Below are positions 47,825 to 58,560 of a stretch of DNA of 64,000 bases, one piece after another. Origin of the DNA: Acorus gramineus (Eukaryota; Streptophyta; Magnoliopsida; Acorales; Acoraceae); contig JAUJYN010000070.1 in assembly GCA_030737835.1 (NCBI GenBank), forward strand, positions 124,001-188,000, read 5' to 3'. A program made the translations under genes and the position numbers. The notes below the pieces were generated by a model. It searched no databases. It was not told where the DNA came from and worked only from the letters and a program-made list of their open reading frames with translations. Positions within the stretch are counted from its first letter, which is position 1. The number at the start of each line of letters is the position of its first letter.

Positions 47825-48728
47825 GGGCGTGTCTATTCCCACCAAACATTTCCCTTAACCCACCAGCGAAAAAAAATCGGTGTTTGGCTATTCCTACCAA
47901 TCCAGGTCGACCGAACTTGGTCGCCATTTTAGGTTTTGGATGACCGAACTTGGTCGTCATTTCAGGTTTTGGGCAACTGAACTTGGTCGCTATTTCAGGT
48001 TTTGGGCAACTGAACTTGGTCGCTATTTCAGGTTTTGAGCGACTGAACTTGGTCAAACAGGGTCCAGAACTATATCTACCTATTCTTTGTAAACAAATTA
48101 ATTTTTGGGTTAATCCATCATATTCTACGTTTCTTATTTTATCCAAACAACAACTAAGGGACTGAAAAAAATATATAAGTGGATATACTTTCAATTAATT
48201 CAAGTTTTTTTTATAGAAAATATCTTATTAGACAAATATATATCATTTTTAAGCTTCGTTTAAATTTGTGGTTAAGTGTATTCTTTGTTTTAAAAAAAAA
48301 GCCTATCAGTTGATCTAAACACATTTTATATCTGGCTTTTGAAAATTTGTCCCTCACTTATGTAAAAAAGTTATTCCTATATTTTACATTTAAGAATAAT
48401 AATTGATGCTCCCTATATTACAACTCAAATTTGGAGTGATATGAAGGATTCAAGGAGGATACACGTCACGGGTTTAGATTTTCAAGAAAAAAATTATAAA
48501 TTTTATCACAAACTCTGTTCGACCAAGTTTGGTCGCCCAAAACCTGAAATAACGACTAAGTTAGGTCGCCCAAAACAAAAAATAACGACCAAATTCGATC
48601 GCCTAAAACTTAAAATGGTGACCAAGTTTGGTCAAACTAGTCAGATTGGTGGGAACAGAAAAAACACCGTTTTTTTTTTTTTTTCAATTAGTGAGTTAAG
48701 AAAAATGATTGATGGGATAGACGCGCGC
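47825..48728. mobile_element. MULE-like element (family 1) with 33-bp repeat arms
   Basis: This is a 904-bp element with perfect 9-bp duplications ATATTCTTT (47816-47824 and 48729-48737). Ends are GGGCGTGTCTATTCCCACCA on the left and GCGCGCGTCTATCCCATCAA for the right end read on the minus strand, then (A/T)CATTT and CTTAAC in both. Inside each end lies a tandem array of a 33-bp unit: about 4.3 copies at 47905-48055 (GAACTTGGTCGCTATTTCAG plus GTTTTGGGCAACT) and about 3.4 inverted copies at 48515-48640. Because 33 is a multiple of three, the arrays read as an 11-residue repeat (TKFGRPKPEIT-like) outward on each strand. I think this is a by-product. No transposase. Confidence 0.85.
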
Positions 48729-48954
48729 ATATTCTTTTAGAATAAATACCTCAACATTTGCATTCATTTCTAATTTATCCCCATTCAATTGTGCACAGTA
48801 ATTCATAAAGGAGGATTCAGTTTTAAGAACAATTCCATGTTACTCCATGAAGTTTCCCCATTAATACAAAATCAGAAATCTTTTAATCTCAGAATCTTTT
48901 AATCTTTCTTTCCCAAAAAACCAAAAATGGATACAGATTTAATTTTGAAGCATT

Positions 48955-48963
48955 TATTATAAA
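48955..48963 (+). promoter_or_regulatory. TATA-like box of CXE-B
   Basis: TATTATAAA lies about 77-85 bp upstream of the CXE-B ATG (49040), at nearly the same distance as the TATA-like box of CXE-A. Confidence 0.45.
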
Positions 48964-49039
48964 CTTCTGTGACCCCTTAAAACAAACATCACACACACAC
49001 CCAAGTCCCAACCCATCCAACAAAACAATCCATCCATCC

Positions 49040-50162
49040 ATGGCTTCCCCTTCAAACAAACGCATCAAGCACGACCTCTCCCCCTTCGTCATCTCCTACG
49101 AAGACGGCACCGTCGACCGCGTCGGCTTCTCCGCTCCCGTCCCTCCCTCCCCCTCCGACCCCACCACCGGCGTCGCCTCCAAAGACGTCATCATCGACTC
49201 CTCCACCGGCGTCTGGGCCCGTCTATATCTCCCCAAACTGTCCGACTCCGACCAACCCAAACTCCCCCTCCTCGTCTACTTCCACGGCGGGGCTTTCATC
49301 CTCCACTCCGCCGCCACCCCAATCTACCACGCCCACCTCACCTCCCTCTCCGCCGCCGCCCGCGCCGTCATCGTCTCCGTCGACTACCGCCTCGCCCCGG
49401 AGCACCCAATCCCCACGGCCTACGACGACTCCCTCTCCGCCCTGAAATGGGTCGCTGCCCATTCAACTGGCGCCGGCCCGGAGGAGTGGCTGAACCTCCA
49501 CACGGACTTCGGGCGGGTGTGGTTCTTGTTTTTTCAAAACCTGTTAGGCTTGCATCTGTTAGGCTTATAGATTGCATTTGCATTTTGTATTTGTTCGGGG
49601 AGCAGCTCGTCGAGTGCCCTGTGCGATGATTTTGAACAAAAGTTTTTCCAAGAGCATCCATATGTTCTAATTTTTGGTTCCATTGTTCATCTTTCGACAG
49701 GTGTTCCTGGCGGGGGACAGCTCGGGAGGGAACATAAGCCACCACATGGCGATGAAGGGGGCGGAGGCGCGCGGCGGGCTGAGGCTGAGAGGGGTGGCGA
49801 TGGTGAACCCCTCGTTTTGGGGGTCGGAGGAGGTGGGGGAGATGAAGGAGATGGTGGAGAGGCTTTGGGAGATATCGAGCCCGGATTTGGAGGTGGACGA
49901 CCCGTGGTTGAACCCGTTCGGGACGGGCGCGCCCGGGCTGCGTGGGTTTGGGTGTGAGAAGGCGCTGGTTTGCGTGGCGGGAATGGACTGGTTCAGGGGG
50001 AGGAACTTGTTGTACTGTGAGGGGTTGAAGGGGAGTGGGTGGGAGGGGACGGTGGAGGTTTTCGAGACGGAGGGGGAAGGGCACGTTTTCCACCTCTTTG
50101 AGCCGAAGAAGGAGACGGCGAAGGCTCTGATGGGGAAGATGGTTGAGTTTTTGAACAGTTAG
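49040..50162 (+). CDS. Carboxylesterase CXE-B (HSR203J-like)
   Basis: A paralogue of CXE-A in the alpha/beta-hydrolase-3 family. The substrate is not known from sequence. Exons are 49040-49516 and 49701-50162 (GT-AG, phase 0), giving 312 aa. The ATG starts MASPSNKRIKHDLSPFV, which aligns with the start of CXE-A. It has HGGAF (oxyanion hole, His82), YRLAPEHPIP (116-125), GDSSGG (Ser166), VAGMDWFRGR with Asp255 in the catalytic position, and EGHVFHLFEP (His287), so the triad is complete. The 184-bp intron falls between R159 and V160, just before the nucleophile elbow, whereas CXE-A is uninterrupted there and has its intron 24 residues later. GC-rich, like CXE-A, in AT-rich surroundings. No signal peptide. 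A run of T bases follows in the 3' region. Confidence 0.93.
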
Positions 50163-51750
50163 TGGTGATCTCTCTGGATGTGGGTGTCCTCTGTTTCTGG
50201 TTTGTTTTTTTTTTTTTTTTTTGGTAGGGGTTTTGAATGTGGGAAAATGTTAGGTTCAACATTAGTTGTATAATTCTATCGCTTCACGCATTTGTTATGA
50301 TCAGATTTTATAATCTTATGATAGACATCTTAAAAATTAATATGTATAGTTAGCATTTAATGATAAAATTTATTGATAAAGTATCACAATCACAGTGATT
50401 TTTAATAAGATTTAACGATCACAAATGTGTTGAACAATCAGATCATTGAACTAATCCATTTCTTATAAAAAAAATGTCACCGCATACATTTTGTATGAGT
50501 CAATTTTATGAATTAATAAAAGTTATTATAATTTGGTGAGTTTTTTTAATCCATTGTGGATTAAGGACATCTTGTGATTGTAAGATTTATTTATCATGTG
50601 ATGGTGAGATACCATCACATGACAATCCCATTCTGAGATTTGTTCTCTCTCTTATGCGGATGTTACATGTTTAATTGTCGAATTGATTTCAAAATTAAAA
50701 TCAACAAACACTCTTAGGCAGATGTAATTTTTCAGGTTGATATGAATAACTTCTAATTTTTAATATATGAATTAAGAGCTGATGCAATTTTTTTTTGAAA
50801 GACTTTTTTTATTATTTATTTAAATGGTAATAACCTGTCTTAATTTTATTCAAAGAAAGACAATGTTACAACAAACCCAAATTCGAGAGGTTTTTAGTAG
50901 AATTTTTTCAACAGACTTACCCATATCAACCACTCATTTAAGTGATTTCATTTTAAAAGCATGGAAGCACTTAAAAAAAGAAGTAAAAGAATAATTGTGT
51001 TGTTTTTTTGAGAAATATTTTTCGACATGCCTATATCTCTCTTACGCGGATGTTACATGTTTTTTTTTTTATGATCATCTTCTTCACAGGGTAATGCAAC
51101 TGGCTCTGGTTCATGCAATGCGTTTGGTATTTGAAACGTATACATATTAAAGTATTTCATCTTGCATGGTGTTTAATTACTGGTTAATTATTAAATTGGT
51201 TTATTGATTTAACAATAACGGGAGCCCACATTCCCACTTTGATGGAATAATGCTATGCATGTGCTGTTTGATTCCCTGGCTGTCAATGGTGGATCTAATC
51301 ATGAAGCCAAGTGGCACAGTCCGTAGAGCACTGAGAAATCTAAAAAAAAAAAGAATTTAAACTAAATAATTTTATTAATAAAAGACTGAGGAGAGAATTG
51401 GAGAGAGTTTTCTTTAAATCTACAAATGTAATCTAAATCACATTTTGTGTCAACAGTTTGTATAATGTTTCTACATTTTGGATAGGTGTCCTCGTGGGGT
51501 CCTATCCAATCAAAATGCAACATGTGTACAAATTTGATAACAAAATTATATTGGTAGAATAACGTTTATATCAGATTTAAAATATTTTAAAAAAATTAAG
51601 TAAGTGACTACATATTCATTATCATTCTTTTTGATGGAAGGACCTTTCAACCTTTACCCTCACCACCCTTTCTCGTAAATCAAGCACCGTACGATCGCCT
51701 ATATTAAAAAATTAATATATTTTAATATTAACTAGAAAGAGACTAAATAA
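50163..51750. other. Spacer downstream of CXE-B
   Basis: It contains the 3' untranslated region of CXE-B (a T20-type run at 50204-50222) and AT-rich spacer. The word CTCTCTTATGCGGATGTTACATGT recurs at about 50644 and 51037 (as CTCTCTTACGCGGATGTTACATG), a local duplication of about 20-25 bp. No gene recognised. Confidence 0.4.
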
Positions 51751-51956
51751 GGAGGGACTTGTTGTATTGTGAGGGGTTGAAGAAGAGTGGGTGGGAGGGG
51801 ACGGTGGAGGTTCTTGAGACGGAGGGGGAAGGGCACGTTTGAGCCGATGGATGAGACCGCGAAGGCTCTGATGGGGAAGATGGTTGAGTTTTTGAACAGT
51901 TAGTGGTGATCTCTCTGGATGTGGGTGTCCTCTGTTTCTGGTTTGTTTTTTTTTTT
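51751..51956 (+). pseudogene. Carboxylesterase 3'-end fragment
   Basis: Homologous to the last ~160 bp of the CXE coding region plus ~55 bp of 3' untranslated sequence of CXE-B (50004-50215). It retains GGACTTGTTGTATTGTGAGG, the GSGW-type segment, the VEFLNS-stop end and the downstream TAGTGGTGATCTCTCTGGAT. An 11-bp deletion after GGGCACGTTT shifts the frame and creates an immediate TGA just after the His codon. The 5' part reads AAGAAGAGTGGG as in CXE-A rather than AAGGGGAGTGGG as in CXE-B, while the 3' end follows CXE-B. There is no 5' part of a gene, so it cannot encode an esterase. Confidence 0.88.
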
Positions 51957-52018
51957 GTTTTTTTTTTTATGGATTGTTATTTTTGGTAGTTTTTGGTGTG
52001 TTTCGTGGTATACAAAAA

Positions 52019-53547
52019 CGGTAATTAACACTTGTAACTCCAAAAAAATAAAAATTTATAAAAATAGTCCTGATTATCGAATATTAGAGAAAACTAGCCC
52101 CGTTGAAAGTTTATACTGGAGACGGATTATATATATTCCGTCTCTAGTGTATTACCCTATTTAACAAAGGAGCCCGTTTAAAATATGATGAAAGCGGAAA
52201 ATGCACAAGGCAGTCTCCTAAAAACAGTGTATATACTGGAGATGGCAGATCGTGCCATTTTCTACAACCACAGACGTACCTTCTTCATCAGCACCTCCTG
52301 CTCCAAGGAAAGCCGAAAAGAAAGTGTTTATGAAGTTTTTTGGATGACTGTATAAATGGGACTTAAGATATGTTTATATATATGAATTTTCATGCAGAAA
52401 CAATAATGAAGTGATTGTATTTTATAGAACTTATGTTTTATTTCATTTAAGTTGTTTTATTTCATTCAAGCAGGATTTTCATACATTTTCATATATATTC
52501 AAGCAGGATTATACACTATAATTAAGGCAGGATTATGTTTCAAAAAAAAAAAAAACTAAGGCAAATGCACATATATATGCCATCTCTAGGACACAACTGC
52601 TTCTCACTTATATTTATGCATTTTTATTTGTTTTCAGATAACAATTTGTACATATGAGAAGCAGGATTTTCACACTCGGTGTATATGTAATCCGTCTCCA
52701 AGAGACGGTGTATATATAGAAAACATTGGAGCCCATTCCTCATTAGCCACGTCATCCATCATTCAGAACGTGAACCGACTTGCTAACGGACTCACCGGTC
52801 GCTTTGTATCCATCCAAAGATGAGCTGAAGCTTGCAACGGAAGACTGTTTTATTGAATCACAACCGTCCAAATCGATGCACGAATCTCGAGATTTCTTTC
52901 ATTTTCCCACGTTTTGGAGGGGGCGGGAACAATAAAATCACCCAAACCTTAAAAAAAAAAAAGAGAGTTTATATGGGAGCAGAATAGATTTCGGGGTCTT
53001 TTGGGTTTAGTTTACAAATAGCCGATTAGAGTTTTCATTCTAAAGAAGTAATTTTTTTTAGTGAAATAGTAATGAGGTGATTGTATTTGTGGAACTTATG
53101 TTTTATTTTCATTCAAGCAGGATTTTGATACATTTTCATATATGTTCAAGCATGATTTATTATATGTTTCAACAAAAAAAAATCCAGACAAAAAAATTAA
53201 GGCAAAGCAATGGCCTGAAGACGGCATATATATACACCGTCTCCAGGCGACGGCATATATATATGCCGTTTCCAGGCGACGACATATATATATGCCGTCT
53301 CCTTTGCATTTTCCTCCCTGATGGAATTTTGAAGGGAAGATGGCGTATATATATACCGTCTCACTTGTTAATCGGACTGGAGACGGCATGTATATAATCC
53401 GTCTCCAGTATAAACATTAAAAAAAAACGGCCAGCGTTGATGTGGCAGCGCTGACCGGGTCAACGGGGCTAGTTTTTGCTAATATTCGAGGGGCGGGGCT
53501 ATTTTTGTGAATATTTATTTTTGTGGGGTTAAAAGTGCTAATTACCC
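52019..53547. mobile_element. MULE-like element with palindromic GAGACGG/CCGTCTC modules
   Basis: This is a 1,529-bp element flanked by ATACAAAAA (52010-52018) and ATATAAAAA (53548-53556), 8 of 9 matching. Inverted ends exceed 100 bp: CGGTAATTAACACTTGTAAC on the left and GGGTAATTAGCACTTTTAAC for the right end read on the minus strand. Both continue through CGAATATTAG and AAACTAGCCCCGTTGA to TTTATACTGGAGACGG. Subterminal and internal regions repeat GGAGACGG-(TA)n-CCGTCTCC palindromes (52110-52145, 52676-52720, 53218-53305, 53338-53408). A ~95-bp segment is directly repeated (about 52410-52505 and 53070-53163; shared word TTCAAGCAGGATTTT). No transposase frame. MULE assignment rests on the imperfect 9-bp duplication and long ends. 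Confidence 0.75.
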
Positions 53548-53560
53548 ATATAAAAAAGAA

Positions 53561-54000
53561 GGGTTAAAGACGTTTGAGTCCTTATAAACATCTATAAACC
53601 TATATAAATCCTTGTAAACTTGGGGCAGGACAATTACATCCCTAGAAACACAAAAAATGTCTAATACATCCCTACTGTTAAATCATTTTGAACCTATCAT
53701 GGTTAAAATTAACCATAGATATGATTTTACTATTATATCATCTACAATGCACAACATGGTGATTAACATGAGCTTTCTAACTTGTATAATCACCTCATCA
53801 AAATGTAAAATAAAAAAATCTAAGTAATATCTATAGTATATTAAATACAATACATAAATAAAATTATATTCACAATTACAATTGTTTGAAATAGAAGCTA
53901 AAAAAATAATAATAATGAAGTAGTACGCAACAATAACGTCAAAATCTGCAAAAGAAAAAAAAATATGAAAATGAGTTTGATCAGGGGCAAGATGATCATT

Positions 54001-54057
<57 letters not shown>

Positions 54058-54261
54058 CTATTTTTTCTGTTATTTATATGAGTGTTTGATTTCACATAGG
54101 TAGAATATTATAAGAGTATATCGTCGAATTATATAAAAAGTTAACTCATAAACTAAATTGACTTATCATAACAGTTTAAAAAACATGTATGTCCGATTCC
54201 AAGTTTCTAAAGATTTATATGAGTTTATAGATGTTTACAGAGACTCAAATGTCATTAATCC
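53561..54261. mobile_element. TIR element next to the palindromic element
   Basis: About 701 bp. Inverted ends are GGGTTAAAGACGTTTGAGTC and, read on the minus strand, TGGATTAATGACATTTGAGT. Both continue with AAACATCTATAAACCTATAT / AAACATCTATAAACTCATAT. It starts 14 bp after the previous element and contains a long (TA)n tract. I could not establish a target duplication, so its class is open. Confidence 0.6.
54005..54055. repeat. (TA)n microsatellite
   Basis: About 51 bases of uninterrupted TA repeats inside the TIR element at 53561-54261. Confidence 0.95.
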
Positions 54262-54579
54262 AAAATTAAAAAGCAAGGAAACTGGTTAAGGCCAACGGTA
54301 GTTGGATAACTTATTGTCTAACGCATTATCATTAGACATATCAAAACTCAAAATGTATCATTAGCATTCAATGACATTCTCTTGTACAAGTCAATTTTAT
54401 GAATTAATAAAAGTTACATGTTACATGTTTAATTATCAAATTAAATTCAACAAGTACTCTTGGGTTGATGTTAATGTTTAATTACCAAGATCATTTGGAT
54501 ATTTTCAGATTGAGATATTCCAATATTGGATGACTTCTAACTGTTTACTTTGAAATAAGTAATTAAAGATCAAACACAA

Positions 54580-54715
54580 GTAGGCCCGACCCGACCCGAC
54601 CCGGACCCAACCCGACGCAGATCCGATTACACGTGTAATATACCCGACCCGATTTGAACCCGAACATACAAACGGGTCAGGTCCGGGTCCACCCCGCCCT
54701 GACCCGTTGATCCAA
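54580..54715. repeat. (CCCGA)n-rich degenerate repeat
   Basis: Repeated CCCGA/GGGTC pentamers on both strands, for example GCCCGACCCGACCCGACCC and the inverse ACGGGTCAGGTCCGGGTCC, form an imperfect foldback. Blocks like this are widely scattered in plant genomes. No gene is implied. Confidence 0.6.
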
Positions 54716-54773
54716 AGATCCGACTATTTTATTAGTATATGCTCATATATTATAAAACTATTAGTATTAGTTA

Positions 54774-57700
54774 TGTCACGCCCCAGGGCGGCCAACCCCG
54801 GAACGCGGCAAATGTATATATATCATATCAGAAACCTACACAGGAGGTCAACCATATATATCATACACAATAAACAGAATGACACACAATGACAAGAAGC
54901 TGACATGATATATATACACCAAATGCGGAAGCAAAAGACTGAATCTGTGAATAAACATTCTACAGACTCGATACACAATCATACGTCCTGTGAGAGCCAA
55001 TATACACAAATATACAACTGAACATATACAAACGTGCTCAGCACGAAAATACAATACATACAGCCAAGGAAAGGGATGCTGACAGCCTCTGGTACTCGCG
55101 GACGTAGCGCTGCTCCGCTACTGAAGAAATCCCTCGGAAAGCTCCAACTGCTGCTCCGGCTCCAGCTCAGGCTCAGTGACCACTGGGGAAAAACATGTGC
55201 GAGGGGTGAGCCACACGCTCAGTGAACAGCACAACCCACGCATCACAGACAATATTTACCAATATTCCATTATTTTATCCAGCCATCAATACATAACAAC
55301 ATAATCCAGTGGTTCGTACTTCGCCGAACCACCACACCCTCACCCTCACCCATCCATGGGTGACATAGGATTTTGGGACTGATAATCATCCATTCACATA
55401 TCCAGTAGGTCGCTCATCGCCAACCCACTACACCCTCACCCTCACCCTACCACGGGTGACATAGGATTTTGGGACTGACTAGGCTGTTGGTCACCCTTAG
55501 TCCACCGATAGTCTCTCCCTCCACTCCGTAGGCCGCCTGGTCTACTCCCACATTCAGCACAGTCCGTCACCTCATCAGGAGGTGCCTACTAATGGGAGCC
55601 CTCTGTCAGGAAGGCCCTGTCTAACGCTGAGGGTAGCCTCTACCGAATCCAACGCAGGGAACAGAACAGCCTATCCATACGCATATGATCCACTCGGATC
55701 CGCCGCCAATACATCTCTACAACTCAAATGTCATGAATTCCTCTGAATTCAACCGGATGCATCTCCACGATGCGGGAAACAGTACAATAAAAAAACAGTG
55801 TTGGAATATCACTGGGGGAAAGAAACTCGGGAGGGCGGCGTGAGTTCCCGATACAGGGTACCCCGACAACCAAACAAGGAACACGGAGTACCCTAACACG
55901 GGTCTCACCGCTGTCCTCGCAAGGTCCCTCCCCTATAATATTCACTACTCATGCTAATAATCATACTAAACATACAACATTACTTATAATATTATTGGGA
56001 CTAGAACCTTGGGAGAGCAGCCTGAGGTCCCGATACAGGACATCCCGACAACCAAACAAGGAACACGGAGTACCCTAACACGGGTCTCAGCGTTGACCTC
56101 GCAAGGCTCCTCCCTATAATATTATCCTAAGGCATGCGATCTAACAGATACCAGCATTTAATTTAATAAATAAAACTAGTAGGACACATGCATAGGCCGG
56201 GTTTCCTAGCATGCAAACAGGGGACATGCTGCATGGCTCATACGCATATCCTAAGGGGGCAAGTCCCTAACATGCAAAAACTAGGGAAGCATGCATTCTA
56301 CACATGAATTATACAAGCATGGATTACATATTATCGCAGGTTAATATTCATCCATGACGCCCCAGGAGAGGTCGGTATACGCCCAAGTGCGTATAACACC
56401 TCTCTACTGGGTTGGATTGTCCCACTCACCAGAATCGGGGTCGTCGCGCGACCGTCCGTCAAGATCTGCAAGACAGACAATCAATGTGGTGAGTTAAAAT
56501 CCATAAATACTACAAAATACATAAACCCACAATTAAACTCCCAACACTCGGGCAAACGTGCATACGACCCGCACGCACGCTAGCCCGAGCACTCCGACAA
56601 CCCCCCGCACGGCCGGCCACCACCCGCACGGCCACCCGACCGCCCGGACGCGCCGCCGCGCCTCAGCCCGCGCACTCCGCGCACCGCCCGGGGCTCCGCG
56701 CGTCCACCGAGCCCAGCCGCGGCAGCCCGCACGCGCCCCGCACGCCGTGCGCTGGCCCGCGAGCACCCCGCACGCCCCCGCGCGCGGCGCCTCGCCCCCG
56801 CGCACACCATCCCAGCCTTGCCGCGACCCGCGCACGCCTCGCGCACGCCTCCTCGCCCCGCGCGCACCCCGCGCGCACCTCCGCCACCTCCCGCGCGCAC
56901 CTCCGCGTCCAGCACCTCGGCAGCACCTCCGCGCGCACCTCGCGCGTCCAGCACCTCCGGCAGCACCTCCGCGCGCACCTCGCGCGTCCAGCACCTCGGC
57001 AGCACCTCCGCGCGCACCTCGCGCGCCTGCTCCACGCGCATCAGCCGCCCAGCCCGCCTCTGCTCGCCCAGCACCGGCCAGCACCCTGCACCAGGCCCGC
57101 GCGCCCTCGCGCGCACGCCGCGCGTACGCGCGCCCGCGCACGCACGCGCGCCTGCCCGCGCGCGCCCGACCTGGCGCCGCCTGGCTGCTGCTGCTGCTGC
57201 TGCTTGGCCCGGACGACCTGCCCTGCCCGAGCGCCACCACCACCTCTCCCTTGACCACCGACCACCCAACCACTTCCGACCGCCCTCCGACCACCCCACT
57301 GCCGCCGACCACCCCCAAACACCCAATCCACCTCCTAGCATTCATCTATGCAAGAAAAGGAGGGAAAGGAGGCTTACCGAGGGGAGGGGAAGACGTTCGG
57401 TAGCTCCTCGCGCGCCGAAACCTTCCTCAAAGGCTTCACACCCCGATCTATCACGGCCCTCGATTTGGTCGAAACAGAGGAGAGAGAGAGGAGGTCGGGG
57501 AGGCTAGGATCGTCGGAATTCGGATTTGAAGACACCGGAGCGTAGATCGGGACCCGATCTACACTTCCCGTGCTTTGGGTTTTTGATTTTGAGGGGTGGA
57601 GGGGGCTCAAACGGAAGAAAATCGGAGGAGAGGAGAGAGGAAATCACGTCGGGAGGGATGATGAATAGTGACGAGGTGATTTTTGATTTCTTTTAAGTAG

Positions 57701-57956
57701 AGCGCGACTTAAAAACCCGGATACGCCCCGGAACTGCGAAATTTTTGCAAACGATGCCAGAATTCGATGAAATTTTCGTGGGAGGTCTAAAATGGCACCA
57801 GGACACCAAATATGCAGTCAGATTTCCAATCGGAGTCCTCTAGCTCAGACGATAGCTAACAGTCTGAAAGCGGTTCCGACCAAAAACCCTAAAAATTTTA
57901 AAAAGCCAGGACGCTCTAACGGTTACCAGCAGGTTAAAAGTGACACATATATAACA
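54774..57956 (-). repeat. 3' LTR of the gypsy element
   Basis: 3,183 bp, with TG...CA ends in both readings (plus strand TGTCACGCCCCAGGGCGG ... CACATATATAACA). It contains tandem-like internal doublings: a CACCCTCACCCTCACCC / GACATAGGATTTTGGGACTG pair at 55310-55478, and a CCCCGACAACCAAACAAGGA pair at 55860 and 56045. A CpG-rich block at about 56540-57240 has a 40-bp repeat in ~3 copies. The large overlapping frames in that block (up to 281 codons on both strands) come from GC-rich composition and are not genes. Confidence 0.9.
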
Positions 57957-57970
57957 TTATTCCCCCCTTA
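57957..57970 (-). other. Polypurine tract of the gypsy element
   Basis: Read on the minus strand, CCTAAGGGGGGAATAA lies directly next to the 3' LTR start TGTTATATATG. Just before it is GAATTTTGGGGACAAAATTT, the usual sequence between the end of pol and the polypurine tract in Tekay/Del-type elements. Confidence 0.75.
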
Positions 57971-57989
57971 GGAAATTTTGTCCCCAAAA

Positions 57990-58560
57990 TTCGCCAAAAA
58001 CATCTAGGAGGGGAAAGATGCGGATACGCGTCGAACCTGGCCTCCATGAGCTCCCAAGTGTCCTTAACACCGGAACGGTGCTGCCATCGCACCTCGACCA
58101 ACTGGACGGTCTTGGTGCAGAGCCTCCTCACGCGGCGGTCCATGATCTCAATCGACTGCTCCACGAATGACTGTCCGGCTCAGAGACGAGCGGCTCGAAC
58201 GGGATGACGTGAGCAGGATCGTGGACAGACCTTTACTCAACTGCGAACCCACCACTCCAAGACGGAGAGGTAAGAATTGGCGCTGAGGTGAGCCTCCGAG
58301 TAAACTCCAGGAAGCTCTCCTCGCAAGAAGGGGACCACTCGAACCGGATATCCCTCCGAGTAAGGCGGGTAAAAGGAACAGCTATCTTCGAGAATCCTCG
58401 TCAAACTTCCTGCAATAACTCGCCAAACTCCGGAAGCTCCGAATCCATGCGGGGCTCGACGGTCTACGCCAATTCGACATAGCAAGCGTCTTACCCGGGT
58501 CCACAGATATGCCTTCACCAGAAACCACCAGCCCAAAAGGCCTTAACCTCTAACCAAACT
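57990..58560 (-). pseudogene. Pol remnants: reverse transcriptase piece joined to integrase tail
   Basis: Read leftward, 58545-58470 gives FGLVVSGEGISVDPGKT, the reverse-transcriptase motif. After frame changes, 58345-58245 reads FEWSPSCEESFLEF then LTSAPILTSPS, the end of the polymerase/start of RNase H. Without the rest of RNase H and the integrase core, it passes at about 58225 to DPAHVIPFEPLVSEPD and EIMDRRVRRLCTKTVQLVEV ... TWELMEARFDAYPHL, the integrase C-terminus/chromodomain-like region. Several frameshifts and at least one large deletion make it inactive. Confidence 0.8.

Noticed and set aside
47905..48055. Periodic 33-bp repeats as a CRISPR array
   Set aside because: The units are directly abutting without spacers, lie in a plant transposon, and are mirrored at the other end of the same element.
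56533..57507. Long overlapping open frames on both strands (up to 281 codons)
   Set aside because: They fall in the CpG-rich block of the LTR, exist in nearly all frames at once, and translate to Arg/Ala/Pro-rich low complexity. The same is true of the copies at 62503-63348.
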